This document shows, in pieces, positions 16,594 through 25,917 of a stretch of 64,000 nt of DNA. The position numbers and the translations under genes are program-made. The notes under the pieces were generated by a model. The model searched no databases. It was given only the letters and a program-made list of their open reading frames with translations, and had not been told where the DNA came from. The first letter of the stretch is position 1; each line of letters starts with the position of its first letter. This DNA is from Paraburkholderia caballeronis. Its GTDB lineage: Bacteria > Pseudomonadota > Gammaproteobacteria > Burkholderiales > Burkholderiaceae. The DNA lies in assembly GCF_900104845.1 (NCBI RefSeq), contig NZ_FNSR01000001.1, positions 2,728,001 through 2,792,000 on the forward strand, in the 5' to 3' direction.

Positions 16594-19500
16594 TCAATGA
16601 AAATTCCGGCTCTCCGTCGCGAGCCGCCCCAACAGCCGGCTGTGATCCTCCAGCCGCTGCGCGACGAGGTGAACCACTTCGCCCTCGCGCTGCACGACGC
16701 CGGCGACCGCCATCAGCGACGCGCCCAGCAGTTCCTTGCGCTGCGATTCGACGAGCGCCTCGCGCACGATCACGTTGACCGAGCCGGTTTCGTCCTCCAG
16801 CGATACGAAGATCGTGCCGTTCGCGGTCCCCGGACGCTGCCGCACGGTGACGATCCCGCAGACCCGCGCGAGCGTCCCGTGACGGCACTTCGCGAGCTGC
16901 GCCGAGGTCTTGAAGCGCTGCTTCGCGAGGCCGCGCCGCAGCAGTTCGAGCGGATGCCGGTTCAGCGTCAGACGCAGGCTCGCATAGTCGGCGACGATCT
17001 CCGCGCCTTCGGACGCGCGCGGCAGCGCAAGCGGCGCCTCCGCAATCGGCGCGTCGCGCAGCAGCGCCGGCACCGCGTGCTGCGCGGTCACCGCCCACCA
17101 TGCCTCGCGGCGATGGCCGGCGATGCTCGCGAGCGCGTTCGCCGCCGCCAGCGCTTCGAGTTCGCGACGCGTGAGCGCCGCACGGCGCGCGAGGTCGTCG
17201 ACGTCGATGAACGGCGCGAACGCGCGCGCCTGCATCACGCGCTGCGCCGCTTCTTCCGAAAACCCTTTGACGAGACTGAAGCCGAGCCGCACCGCCGGGC
17301 CGCCGCGACCATAACGATGCGGCGGCAGCACGACGCGCGCGCGCAGGACGCGCCGAACGTTCGTCACGAGGCGCGGCTTCGGACCGGATATCGCGGCACG
17401 CCAGCGCAGCATCTTTTGCATGGCTTCGGCCTGGCGCATACGCGCAGCATCGGCAGCGATACGCACGCCCGGCGCCTCCGGCTGTTCGAGCGTCGATTCC
17501 CAGTCGCTGATCGCGATGTCCGGCGCGAGCACCTTCACGCCATGCCGTTTCGCGTCCTGCACGAGTTGCGACGGCGAATAAAACCCGAGCGGCTGACTGT
17601 TCAGCAGCCCCGCGAGGAACGCGGCGGGCTCGTAACGCTTCAGCCACGCGCTGTTGTAGACGAGCAGCGCGAAACTCGCCGCATGGCTCTCCGGGAAACC
17701 GTAGTCGCCGAAACCCTCGATCTGCTTGCAGATACGATCGGCAAACTCCTCTTCATATCCCTTCTTCATCATCCTTCGCTTCAGGTCCGCCTGATACGGA
17801 CGCAGATCTCCATCGCGCCGCCATGCGGCCATCGCGCGACGCAGCTTGTCCGCCTCTTCGCCTGAAAAATTGGCGGCCACCATCGCGAGGTGCATCACCT
17901 GCTCCTGGAAGATCGGTATGCCAAGCGTGCGTTCGAGCACTGGCCGCAACTCCGGCTTCTCGTACACGACGTCTTCGAGCCCCTGCTTGCGCTTCAGGTA
18001 CGGATGCACCATGCCGCCCTGGATCGGCCCCGGCCGCACGATCGCCACTTCGATCACGAGGTCGTAATACTTGCGCGGCCGCAGGCGCGGCAACATGCTC
18101 TGCTGCGCGCGCGATTCGATCTGGAACACGCCGACCGTGTCCGCGTGACAGCACATCTCGTAGACGGCCGGGTCTTCGGCCGGAATGTCCTGCACGCGAA
18201 ACGCCGGCAGTCCGCGCCGCAGCGCGACGAACTCCAGCGAACGGCGGATCGCGGACAGCATCCCGAGCGCGAGCACGTCGACCTTCAGCAGACGCAGCGC
18301 GTCGATGTCGTCCTTGTCCCACTCGATCACGTAGCGGTCCGCCATCGCCGCATTCTCGATCGGCACGAGCCGCGACAGCTTGTCCTTCGCGATCACGAAA
18401 CCGCCGACGTGCTGCGACAGATGCCGCGGAAAACCGCGCAGTTCACGCGTGAGCCGCACCAGATGCTGCGTCACGTGCGAGTCCGGCGAGAAACCCGCCT
18501 CTTCCAGATGATGCGCGACCGCATCGGGTCCGTCCCACCACTGCTGCGCCTTGCCGATCCGTTCGATCAGCGCCGCGTCGAGCCCGAGCGCCTTGCCGAC
18601 GTCCTTCACCGCGCTGCGCGTGCGATACGTGATCAGCGTCGCCGCGAGCGCCGCGCGGCGGTTGCCGTATTTCCCGTAGATGTACTGGATCACCTCTTCG
18701 CGGCGCTGATGCTCGAAGTCGACGTCGATGTCCGGCGGCTCGTTGCGCGCGCGCGAGATGAAACGCTCGACGAGCATGTTCATCCGCACCGGGTCGATCT
18801 CCGTGACCTTCAGGCAATAACAGACCACCGAGTTCGCCGCGGACCCGCGCCCCTGGCACAGAATCCCCTGGCTGCGCGCGAAGCGGACGATGTCGTGCAC
18901 GGTCAGGAAGTATTTCTCGTACTTCAGTTCCGCGATGATTCCCAGTTCCAGGTTGATCTGCTTTTCCCGCTTTTCGTTCAGACCATCCGGCCAGCGTTCG
19001 GCCGCGCCCTGCATCACGAGCGTACGCAGCCACGTGGCCGGCGTCTCGCCCGCCGGCACCAGTTCCTCCGGATACTCGTACGCCAGTTCGTCGAGCGAGA
19101 ACGTGCAGCGGCGTGCGACTTCGAGCGTCTCCCGCAGCGTGTCGTGCGGATACAGCGACGCGAGCCGCACCCGCGCGCGCAGATGCCGCTCCGCGTTCGG
19201 CTCCAGTTCGCGGCCGCATGTGGCGAGCGGCCGGCCGACGCGGATCGCGCTCAACGTGTCCTGCAACGGCTTGCGCGAACGCGCATGCATCAGCACCCCG
19301 CCCGTCGCGACGAGCGGCAGGCCGCTGTTCCGCGCGATCAGCCGCAGCGCGTCGATCTGCGTTTCGTCGCTGCCGCCGCACCATAGTTCGAGCGCGAGCC
19401 ACGCGCGATCCGCGGCAAAACCCGCGAGCCAGCGCGCGCCGCGCAGCGTCTGCGCGAACGTCGCCGCGCGCTGCGGCACCAGCAGCAGCACGCAGTCGCG

Positions 19501-20037
19501 CAGATGCCGCAGATGCTCGAACTCCGGCTCCGGCGCGGTGAAGTCGGCCGGATGCAGCCGGTAGCTGCCCTTCGCCGCGCGCGAACGCGCGAGCGTGATC
19601 AACTCGCACAGATTGCCGTACCCTTCGCGGTTCATCGCGATCGCGACCAGCGTGCAGAACGGTTTGCCATCCTGATCGACCAGGCTCAACTCGCTGCCGA
19701 TCAGCAGATGCAGCGCCGGCGCGAGCGGCGCAATCGCGGCGGCGGCCGCTTCGCCGCCCTGCTCGCGCGCCGCGTTCACCGCGTCCGCATGCGCGTTGCG
19801 GCGCGCCGCCTCATGCTCCTTCAGCGCGCTGTGCGCGCGAACCACGCCGGCAAGCGAGCATTCGTCGGTGATCGCGAGCGCACGATAACCATGCTCGCTC
19901 GCCTGCTCGATCAGTTCGCCCGGATGCGACGCGCCGCGCAGGAACGTGAAGTTCGTCAGGCAATGCAGCTCCGCGTAATCGGGCAGCCCCCCGAACGACG
20001 ATGACGGCGCGGCGCGTGGCGGATCGGATAAGGACAT
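16594..20037 (-). CDS. dnaE2: Error-prone DNA polymerase DnaE2 (ImuC)
   Basis: Protein of 1147 residues from ATG 20037 (MSLSDPPRA). The N-terminal PHP domain (YAELHCLTNFTFLRGASHP) and the polymerase core with catalytic acidic residues in PPDIDVDFEH near residue 430 are intact. The FQIESRAQQSMLPRL segment is characteristic of DnaE2, as is the C-terminal OB-fold. DnaE2 performs translesion synthesis with ImuA and ImuB during the SOS response. Compared with the usual length of about 1030-1080 residues it carries extra residues, notably an Arg-rich segment between ISDWESTLE and RLGFSLVKGF (about residues 860-925). It starts 5 bp past the imuB stop, as the last gene of the mutasome operon. Confidence 0.93.
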   Translation of the reverse strand: MSLSDPPRAAPSSSFGGLPDYAELHCLTNFTFLRGASHPGELIEQASEHGYRALAITDECSLAGVVRAHSALKEHEAARRNAHADAVNAAREQGGEAAAAAIAPLAPALHLLIGSELSLVDQDGKPFCTLVAIAMNREGYGNLCELITLARSRAAKGSYRLHPADFTAPEPEFEHLRHLRDCVLLLVPQRAATFAQTLRGARWLAGFAADRAWLALELWCGGSDETQIDALRLIARNSGLPLVATGGVLMHARSRKPLQDTLSAIRVGRPLATCGRELEPNAERHLRARVRLASLYPHDTLRETLEVARRCTFSLDELAYEYPEELVPAGETPATWLRTLVMQGAAERWPDGLNEKREKQINLELGIIAELKYEKYFLTVHDIVRFARSQGILCQGRGSAANSVVCYCLKVTEIDPVRMNMLVERFISRARNEPPDIDVDFEHQRREEVIQYIYGKYGNRRAALAATLITYRTRSAVKDVGKALGLDAALIERIGKAQQWWDGPDAVAHHLEEAGFSPDSHVTQHLVRLTRELRGFPRHLSQHVGGFVIAKDKLSRLVPIENAAMADRYVIEWDKDDIDALRLLKVDVLALGMLSAIRRSLEFVALRRGLPAFRVQDIPAEDPAVYEMCCHADTVGVFQIESRAQQSMLPRLRPRKYYDLVIEVAIVRPGPIQGGMVHPYLKRKQGLEDVVYEKPELRPVLERTLGIPIFQEQVMHLAMVAANFSGEEADKLRRAMAAWRRDGDLRPYQADLKRRMMKKGYEEEFADRICKQIEGFGDYGFPESHAASFALLVYNSAWLKRYEPAAFLAGLLNSQPLGFYSPSQLVQDAKRHGVKVLAPDIAISDWESTLEQPEAPGVRIAADAARMRQAEAMQKMLRWRAAISGPKPRLVTNVRRVLRARVVLPPHRYGRGGPAVRLGFSLVKGFSEEAAQRVMQARAFAPFIDVDDLARRAALTRRELEALAAANALASIAGHRREAWWAVTAQHAVPALLRDAPIAEAPLALPRASEGAEIVADYASLRLTLNRHPLELLRRGLAKQRFKTSAQLAKCRHGTLARVCGIVTVRQRPGTANGTIFVSLEDETGSVNVIVREALVESQRKELLGASLMAVAGVVQREGEVVHLVAQRLEDHSRLLGRLATESRNFH

Positions 20038-20042
20038 GACGG

Positions 20043-21701
20043 TCAGCCGAACAGCCCTTGCAGATACCACTGCCCGCCGATGCGCTCGCGGTACACCCAG
20101 AACATGCGGCCCTGATCGTCGGCGGCGACGTAGTAGTCGCGGCCGACGCCGTCGCCGTCCCACCAGCCCGACTCGACACGCTCGGCACGCGTGAGCGTCT
20201 TCAAGGGACGTCGATAGACCGGCCGGTCGCCGCGCGTCGCGAGCTTCAGCGGCCGTTCGAGCAGCCACGCCGGACGCGGCTGCGACGGCAGCGGCACGTC
20301 GGGCAGATCGAGCGTCGTTTGCATCGGCGCGGCGGCGGCCGATGAATCATCCTTCGCGTCTTTCGCCTTGCGGCGCGTGCCGGCGCGCCCGCGCCGCGCC
20401 GGCGCGCGCCACGCGTCGGCCTGCATCGCATGCTCAGGCCGATGGTCGTCCACGAGCGACAGTTGCAGCACGTTCTGCGGGCCGAGCCGCGCGCCGATGC
20501 GCTCGAACAGTTGCGCGAGCGACGCGTCCGACGCTTCGGGCAGCGGAAACAGCGTATCGGTCGGCGCCGCGTATTCGCGCACCTCCGACGCGACGAGCCT
20601 CAGCCCGATCACCGGCGCGGCCAGTTCGGTCTGGTTCAGCCGCTCGCGCAACAGCCACAGCAGATGGTCGGCGTCGCGCGACGGCGCGGCCCAGCCGATC
20701 GTCAGGCTCGACGTGCGCGCGCCCCCGAGGGGATCCGCATGCCGCGACGCCAGTTCGTGTTCGAGCCGCAGTTCGAACGCGCTGACCGCCGCATGCTGCG
20801 CGGCGAGCCAGCCGGCCAGTTGCATCACGAGCCGGCGCGCGGCGAACAGCAGCGCCTCCGCGCTGTCGACGCGCGCCTGCAATTCGAGCGCCGCCTGGAA
20901 CGACGGCGGCGCGCGGAACGATTCGCGCGGATCCGGATGCTCGCCGTACGCCTGCGCGAGCCACGTCAGCACGCCGTCGCCGAAACGCCGCACGACGCCC
21001 TCGCGCGGCAGACGCCGCAAATCCGCGAGCGTCGCGCAGCCGATCTGCAGCAGCGCGTTATCGTGCTGCGCCGCGAACGGCGCGAGCGATACCGGCAGCG
21101 CATCGAGCACGCGCGGCAGCGTCTTGTCCTGCACCACATGCCAGCGACGCGGCGTGCGCTGCGCGTGCGACTGCGCGAGCAGCCACGCGCCCCAGGCGGT
21201 CGGCGCGCACGCGATCCGCGCCACGTGCCCGCAATCGGCCACCGTCGCCGCGACCTTCGCGAGCAGCGCGCGTATGCCGCCAAAGAGACGCAGCCCGGAG
21301 CCGACTTCCAGCAGCAGCGTGTGCGATTCCGCGAACGACAGCTTCGGCGTATACGCGAGCAATGCGAGCGCGAGCGCCTCGAATGCCTGCTGCTCGCGAG
21401 CCGGATCGGGATTCAGCAGCACCAGATCCGGCGCGAGCGCGAGCGCATGCGAGCGCGTGCAGCCCGCGCTCACGCCGAGGCCGAGCGCGTCCAGATCGGG
21501 GATCAGCACGCGCGACGGGTCGGCCAGCGCGTAGCAGCGCGGCGCGGACGGCACGGCGCACCCGGCGTGCGCGCCGGATGCGTCAGACGGGAACCCGTGT
21601 TCCGGCGAGGCCGGCGACGACATCGGCGACATCGAATGCGGCACTGGCGGCCTCACGGCCTCCAGCGGCAACAGCGGCAAGGTGACGGCGATCCACAGCA
21701 T
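20043..21701 (-). CDS. imuB: ImuB, Y-family polymerase-like mutasome subunit
   Basis: Protein of 552 residues. The start MLWIAVTLPLLPLEAV and the end WYLQGLFG are typical of ImuB. ImuB resembles Y-family polymerases but lacks their catalytic acidic triad; it acts as a scaffold linking ImuA, DnaE2 and the beta clamp. A candidate clamp-binding element is QTTLDLP near residue 450. The gene overlaps imuA by 119 bp, much more than the usual few bases, and dnaE2 follows after 5 bp. SOS control comes from the LexA box before imuA. Confidence 0.9.
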   Translation of the reverse strand: MLWIAVTLPLLPLEAVRPPVPHSMSPMSSPASPEHGFPSDASGAHAGCAVPSAPRCYALADPSRVLIPDLDALGLGVSAGCTRSHALALAPDLVLLNPDPAREQQAFEALALALLAYTPKLSFAESHTLLLEVGSGLRLFGGIRALLAKVAATVADCGHVARIACAPTAWGAWLLAQSHAQRTPRRWHVVQDKTLPRVLDALPVSLAPFAAQHDNALLQIGCATLADLRRLPREGVVRRFGDGVLTWLAQAYGEHPDPRESFRAPPSFQAALELQARVDSAEALLFAARRLVMQLAGWLAAQHAAVSAFELRLEHELASRHADPLGGARTSSLTIGWAAPSRDADHLLWLLRERLNQTELAAPVIGLRLVASEVREYAAPTDTLFPLPEASDASLAQLFERIGARLGPQNVLQLSLVDDHRPEHAMQADAWRAPARRGRAGTRRKAKDAKDDSSAAAAPMQTTLDLPDVPLPSQPRPAWLLERPLKLATRGDRPVYRRPLKTLTRAERVESGWWDGDGVGRDYYVAADDQGRMFWVYRERIGGQWYLQGLFG

Positions 21702-22443
21702 GATTGGTCCCGGACGGCGGCCGCTCGTCGGACGATGCGGCCGGGTCCGGCAGCACCGCGTCCTGCAGCGGCAGCATGACGTTGAGCGGTTGTGCGAGCG
21801 GCGGCCCGCGGCGCTTGAAAATATCGACGGACAACGCGGTGTGCTGCATCCATCGACGCCGGCTGACCGTGCCGTCGGCGGGCGGCGGCACCGGTGTGCA
21901 GACCATCCGCAGCGGCGCCGGCGACGACTGGCCGCGCGCGGCCGGCGGCCGGATCAGGAACGCGAGCGCCTGCGAATCCTGCGCGACGACCTGCAGACGC
22001 CGCACCGCATCCGCGCGCGCCTTCGGCAGCCAGACCAGCACCGCGCCGATGCCGTCCTGCTTCAGCGCCTGCTCGGCGACCCACGGCGCGTCGCCGTCGC
22101 CCGCGCGAACCCAGACCACCCGGTCGAGCGCGATCCCCCACGCGTGCAGTGCGCACGCGTACGGCTGCCACGGCGGCGCGACCAGCAGCGCATGACGGCC
22201 GGACTGCGCGGTCAGCACCTTCAGCGCGGGCGCGAGCAGCCGCATCTCGCCGATGCCGCCGTGCTCGACCAGCAGTTCGGTCAGGCTGCCGGCGGGCCAG
22301 CCGGCGCCGGGCAGCAGCGCGTCGAGCGCCGGATGCCCGCTCGACACCGCGCGGGCGCCCGCATGGGCGAGCTGGTCGCCCTGCCAGACCCGGCTTTGCA
22401 GCCGGGACGGAAGCGTGGTCGCAAGCTGGATTGCCGCCGCCAT
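21583..22443 (-). CDS. imuA: ImuA, RecA-like mutasome subunit
   Basis: Protein of 286 residues, beginning MAAAIQLATTLPSRLQSRVW. The RecA/SulA-related core is recognisable (SSGHPALDALLPGAGWPAGSL; LLVAPPWQPYACAL; RRRWMQHTALSVDIFKRRGPP). ImuA helps ImuB and DnaE2 bypass DNA lesions and binds RecA in related species. Its reading frame runs 119 bp into imuB, adding an Ala-rich tail that other ImuA proteins mostly lack; the tail may simply be read-through of a lost early stop. It is the first gene of the imuA-imuB-dnaE2 operon behind a LexA site. Confidence 0.88.
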   Translation of the reverse strand: MAAAIQLATTLPSRLQSRVWQGDQLAHAGARAVSSGHPALDALLPGAGWPAGSLTELLVEHGGIGEMRLLAPALKVLTAQSGRHALLVAPPWQPYACALHAWGIALDRVVWVRAGDGDAPWVAEQALKQDGIGAVLVWLPKARADAVRRLQVVAQDSQALAFLIRPPAARGQSSPAPLRMVCTPVPPPADGTVSRRRWMQHTALSVDIFKRRGPPLAQPLNVMLPLQDAVLPDPAASSDERPPSGTNHAVDRRHLAAVAAGGREAASAAFDVADVVAGLAGTRVPV

Positions 22444-22540
22444 GATTGCGTTCTGTCAAAAAGGGAATAACCCGCCGTCCCCGCGATGGAAAACGGGGTA
22501 CGACGGGAGTGTCAGCCGGCGCCGTATACGACGTCGGAAG

Positions 22541-22556
22541 CTGTATATTTATACAG
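22541..22556 (-). promoter_or_regulatory. LexA (SOS) box upstream of imuA
   Basis: CTGTATATTTATACAG is a full match to the LexA consensus CTG-N10-CAG with an AT-rich centre and is nearly palindromic. It lies about 98 bp before the imuA start. It predicts DNA-damage induction of imuA-imuB-dnaE2. Confidence 0.88.
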
Positions 22557-22720
22557 TATTTTGTGAGGGTTCGGGAAGGAAGATTCGGCGGGGTCGGCGG
22601 GGAGCCCAACGGCGCGGACGGTGTCCTGGTTCGCGTGCCTGGCGCAGCGGCGTGGGCGTCGCTCGCGCGCCGGCCGGCGTGCCGATGGACATGGCGGCGG
22701 CGCGCGGCGCGACTGGTTCG

Positions 22721-23182
22721 TTAGACGAGATCCGGCGACATCGCGGCCAGCAGCACCGCCGTTTCGTCGCCGTGGTGCTCCCGGCTCGCGAACCACCACA
22801 GCGCGCCTTTCTTCAGCGACAGGCCGCGCGTGGCGTCGCCGTGCAACAGCCGCGCGGCAACCTCGCCCAGCGTCGGCTGATGCCCGACCACGACGACCGT
22901 CGGCGCAACGCCGTGCGACCAGCCGGCCGCGGCAAGCACCTGATCGGCGCTCGCGCCGGGCGCGATCTCGCGGACGACGCGGTACTGGTCGGTCAGCGCC
23001 TCGGCGGTCTGGATCGTGCGCGCGGCGGGGCTGACGAGGATCACCGCGTCGTCTTCGAGACGCGGGCGCAGCCACTTCGCGACGTGCTGCGCCTGCTTGC
23101 GGCCTTTGGTCGTCAACTGACGGGCGAGATCGTTGGCGGCGGTGTCTTCGGCTTCGGCATGGCGCCAAAGAATCAGGTTCAT
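22721..23182 (-). CDS. sixA: Phosphohistidine phosphatase SixA
   Basis: Protein of 153 residues from ATG 23182, with GAGGAG upstream. The start MNLILWRHAEAED carries the RHx catalytic motif of the histidine phosphatase superfamily, and VVVVGHQPTLGEVA carries the second catalytic histidine. SixA removes phosphate from histidines of signalling or phosphotransfer proteins in the cytoplasm. The longer frame upstream is not used. It lies upstream of and in the same orientation as imuA, with the LexA box between them. A tRNA-Pro gene lies on the other strand about 155 bp away. Confidence 0.88.
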   Translation of the reverse strand: MNLILWRHAEAEDTAANDLARQLTTKGRKQAQHVAKWLRPRLEDDAVILVSPAARTIQTAEALTDQYRVVREIAPGASADQVLAAAGWSHGVAPTVVVVGHQPTLGEVAARLLHGDATRGLSLKKGALWWFASREHHGDETAVLLAAMSPDLV

Positions 23183-23336
23183 CGACGTCTCCTCGGAAGA
23201 TGCGGTACGGCGCGACACAACACGGCCGCGCCCGCTCAGAGCCACCCGCATGTTGCGCGCCCGGCCGACGCTCCGCAAGCCGGCGCGACGCCGATTTGAC
23301 TGGAGATGCTCTGCCCCGATACAATCCCGGATTCGT

Positions 23337-23413
23337 CGGAGCGTAGCGCAGCCTGGTAGCGCATCTGATTTGGGATCAGAGGGTCGTAGGTTCGAATCCT
23401 ATCGCTCCGACCA
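23337..23413 (+). tRNA. tRNA-Pro (anticodon TGG)
   Basis: A 77-base cloverleaf with CCA encoded. The acceptor stem CGGAGCG pairs with CGCTCCG. The D arm has AGCGCAGCCTGGTAGCGC, the anticodon stem TCTGA/TCAGA holds the loop TTTGGGA with anticodon TGG, and the T arm has GGTTCGAATCC. It reads CCA-family proline codons. Confidence 0.95.
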
Positions 23414-23422
23414 GGGAATCGA

Positions 23423-23460
23423 GGGGTTACAAGCCATAAACTTGTAACTCCTTTTTGTTT
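23423..23460 (+). terminator. Terminator after tRNA-Pro
   Basis: GTTACAAG and CTTGTAAC form an 8-bp stem with loop CCATAAA. The stem is followed by TCC and then T-rich sequence on the + strand, 13 bp after the tRNA end. Confidence 0.75.
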
Positions 23461-23903
23461 CTTACTCGGGCCCAACTCGATCAACGCAACGTGTGTGGGC
23501 TACAACACCGCACGTTGCGCAAATAACATTGGAAGCAGTTGGAAGCAGCCAAAGGCGCTCGCTTTCGCAAGAAATTGCGCGCTGCCAGATCTTGTCACGA
23601 TAGAGACGCGATCCTCGTTCGCCCTTCAGTGATCCAGCCAGTTTCAGACGGTCGAATGCCGGACTGACGCCCGATGCGAACGACGGTTGATGGCCAGGCA
23701 GCGGCCGATGGGTAATCGCCGTCCGGCCGCGCCTGCGTTCACACTTCGGTCTGCCCTGCCCTCTCACGCGCGTCGTCGACTTCGATGACCGGAAGGTAAC
23801 GCATCGACCGTGCATGATGTTTGGGCGCATTTTGTTGCGCGCGCCCTGATGCCTCATATGCGGTAGAGGCCTCGTGCCCGGGCTTTGCCTGCCGGCGTCG
23901 CCT
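23461..23903. other. Gene-poor stretch downstream of tRNA-Pro
   Basis: About 440 bp with stop-rich short frames and no start or motif I can support. Base composition looks less GC-rich and less codon-structured than the neighbours. Possible debris of an old insertion next to the tRNA, but no integrase motif or duplicated tRNA end is visible. Confidence 0.4.
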
Positions 23904-24125
23904 TTAACCGCGCGTGTCGATCCAGTTGCGGGCCCAGCGTGTCGAGTGCTGCAGCGCCTGCTCTTCACTCGTGAAGTAATCGAGCGAATAGAACTGGTAG
24001 CGGCCTTCGGCGCGCGCGTCAGTGCGTTCGAGCAGCAGGTTGGATGAAAAACTACCGTCGGGCGAACGATGCGCCGATGGCTGGACGGCATAGCCGTTGT
24101 ATTGCTGAATCGGGTTGTTCTGCAT
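23904..24125 (-). CDS. Small conserved-type protein of unknown function
   Basis: Protein of 73 residues (MQNNPIQQYNGYAVQPSAHR at the start). It resembles small Burkholderia proteins with the layout of a GY start, a PDG turn, two beta strands and a C-terminal helix ending in WID. Here the pattern is YNGY, SPDGSF, YQFYSLDYFTSEEQA and RWARNWID. Function is unknown. The start is odd: instead of a Shine-Dalgarno site there is an A/T-only stretch (AAAATTAAAAATTAAA) before the ATG. It lies 282 bp downstream of cspA on the same strand, so it could be expressed with it. Confidence 0.65.
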   Translation of the reverse strand: MQNNPIQQYNGYAVQPSAHRSPDGSFSSNLLLERTDARAEGRYQFYSLDYFTSEEQALQHSTRWARNWIDTRG

Positions 24126-24407
24126 TTTAATTTTTAATTTTAATGATGTTCGAGTGCGCGCGCGCCGTGCGAAATGAGCATGCGTACGCCGATTCAAAGC
24201 CATTGCAGGCCGAATCTGAAGCAGTCGGAAACGAAAAATGGGCGTTGCCGCCAGGGGGGAGTGAAGCGCAACGAGGCGTGTGGCGCCTGGCAAGCTGCTG
24301 AATAAACAGACGCCGCCAGCAGCCATCACGCCCACTTTGGGAGACAAGGCTCCGCGAGGGTGTCGCTGCAACCCGGCGTCCGTCGCGGGAGGCCGGGTCC
24401 TTCAAAC

Positions 24408-24611
24408 TTACAGCGGCGTGATGTTAGCCGCTTGCAGACCCTTCGGGCCTTGCTTCGTTTCGAAGCTTACCTTCTGGTTTTCTGCCAGCGTCTTGAAGCC
24501 GTCGGACCTGATTTCGGAGAAGTGAGCGAACAGATCGTCGCCGCCCTTGTCCGGGGTGATGAAGCCAAAGCCCTTGCTGTCGTTGAACCACTTGACGGTA
24601 CCGGTATCCAT
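24408..24611 (-). CDS. cspA: Cold shock protein CspA family
   Basis: Protein of 67 residues forming one complete cold-shock domain. RNP1 is KGFGFITP and RNP2 is DLFAHFS; the start is [12 protein letters not shown]. CspA-type proteins bind single-stranded nucleic acid and melt RNA structure at low temperature. AAGG lies upstream of the ATG. The upstream 150 bp are free of genes and AT-richer than the surroundings, which fits the long leader typical of cspA mRNA. Confidence 0.95.
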   Translation of the reverse strand: MDTGTVKWFNDSKGFGFITPDKGGDDLFAHFSEIRSDGFKTLAENQKVSFETKQGPKGLQAANITPL

Positions 24612-25050
24612 GAAAAATCCTTGAGGAAAAAATTACGAAGATTTGCTCTGTTGAAGAGCGCGTGAAGTGTCAAGGAGAGAGAGGACAACGAATACCGCTG
24701 AGAAGCGAGCAATTGATGAACAGCAATCGAACTTCTTGAACTTCAGACGACACAGTAATCGTCGGATGGTACCAGCGTCAATAGCTATCTTGTAACTGTT
24801 TCGCCAGGCGGTCAGTTTTGCGGACGAAACGATGCGGTCCTGCCAGGCCGCGCGCCCTGTCTGGCAGGGTGCACGGGTTAGACAGCCTTATGCGGTCGGT
24901 GACGCTGAATGCCTCGTTGTCATCATTCGAGTCGTAGTGATGTCAATGTACTTTCCCGAATCCAACGGCCAAAGATCCTTCAGTCGCGGAGCGTGCACAC
25001 CGCATATCGACGCCCGGCCCGCGACAGCACAACCACCGTCCCGCGTGGAC
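24612..25050. other. Leader of cspA and gene-free stretch
   Basis: The 150-200 bp next to cspA probably form its long 5' leader. Beyond that, CTGCCAG and CTGGCAG near 24840-24866 make an inverted repeat in sequence that shows no coding signal. No gene is supported here. Confidence 0.4.
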
Positions 25051-25917
25051 TCATCCCCGATCCGGCAACGTGATCGCCGGCACCCCCGCGGACTGCCGGC
25101 CGGCCGCATCCGCGCTTCGCTCGGAAAGATAACGCGCCGGCGGCTTGCCGACCGCCTTGCGGAACATGGTCACGAACCCGCTCGCGCTTTCATAGCCGAG
25201 GTCGAGCGCGACGGTCTGCACGCTGTCGCCTTTCGTCAGCCGCTGGAGCGCGAGGATCACATGCATCTGCCGACGCCAGTGGCCGAAGCTCATGCCGAGT
25301 TCCTGGAGCAGCAGCCGGCTCATGCTCCGCTCGCTCATGCCGATATGGCTCGCCCATTCGCCCGACGTGGACTTGTCGGCGGGATCGGCCAGCAGCCGCT
25401 GCGCGAGCCGCCGCAGCCGCCGGTCGCGCGGCATCGGCAGGTGCAGGTCTTCCACCGGCGCCGCCGCCAGTTCGTCGAGCAGCGTGGCGACCAAACGGTC
25501 CTCGCGTCCGCCCTGCGGATATAACGCGGGCAAACCGGCCGCCGCCATGAGCAGTTCCCGCAGCAGCGGATGGATGGCGATCGTGCAGCAGCTTTCGGGC
25601 ATGTCCGGCGCGGCGTCCGGTTCGACGAACAGGCAATGGCATTCGGTCTCGCCCGACCCTCTCGCCGAATGCGGGACGCCGCCCGGAATCCACACCGCAC
25701 ACTGCGGCGGCACGATCCACACGCCGTCTTCGATCTCGCAATTGAGCACGCCGCGCACCGAATAAAGCAGTTGCGCCTTGCGATGCTTATGCCGCGCGCG
25801 CTCCCAGTCCTTCGAGACCGCCACGCCAGTGAGGGCGAAAACCGGCCGGGGAACGCCGTCGACGTCGTCGTCCATCGCGGGGTCAACAGGAATATCAGTA
25901 GGGATAGCGGTACGCAT
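25051..25917 (-). CDS. AraC family transcriptional regulator
   Basis: Protein of 288 residues. An N-terminal cupin-type sensor domain (HKHRKAQLLYSVRGVL; WIPGGVPHSARGSGE) is followed by a C-terminal double helix-turn-helix (residues 185-275). The second HTH has the AraC signature ALDLGYESASGFVTMFRKAVGK. Such proteins sense a small ligand through the cupin and act on nearby genes. The neighbour on the divergent side is the 134-residue hypothetical gene at 26066, a possible target. The ligand is unknown. Confidence 0.88.
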   Translation of the reverse strand: MRTAIPTDIPVDPAMDDDVDGVPRPVFALTGVAVSKDWERARHKHRKAQLLYSVRGVLNCEIEDGVWIVPPQCAVWIPGGVPHSARGSGETECHCLFVEPDAAPDMPESCCTIAIHPLLRELLMAAAGLPALYPQGGREDRLVATLLDELAAAPVEDLHLPMPRDRRLRRLAQRLLADPADKSTSGEWASHIGMSERSMSRLLLQELGMSFGHWRRQMHVILALQRLTKGDSVQTVALDLGYESASGFVTMFRKAVGKPPARYLSERSADAAGRQSAGVPAITLPDRG

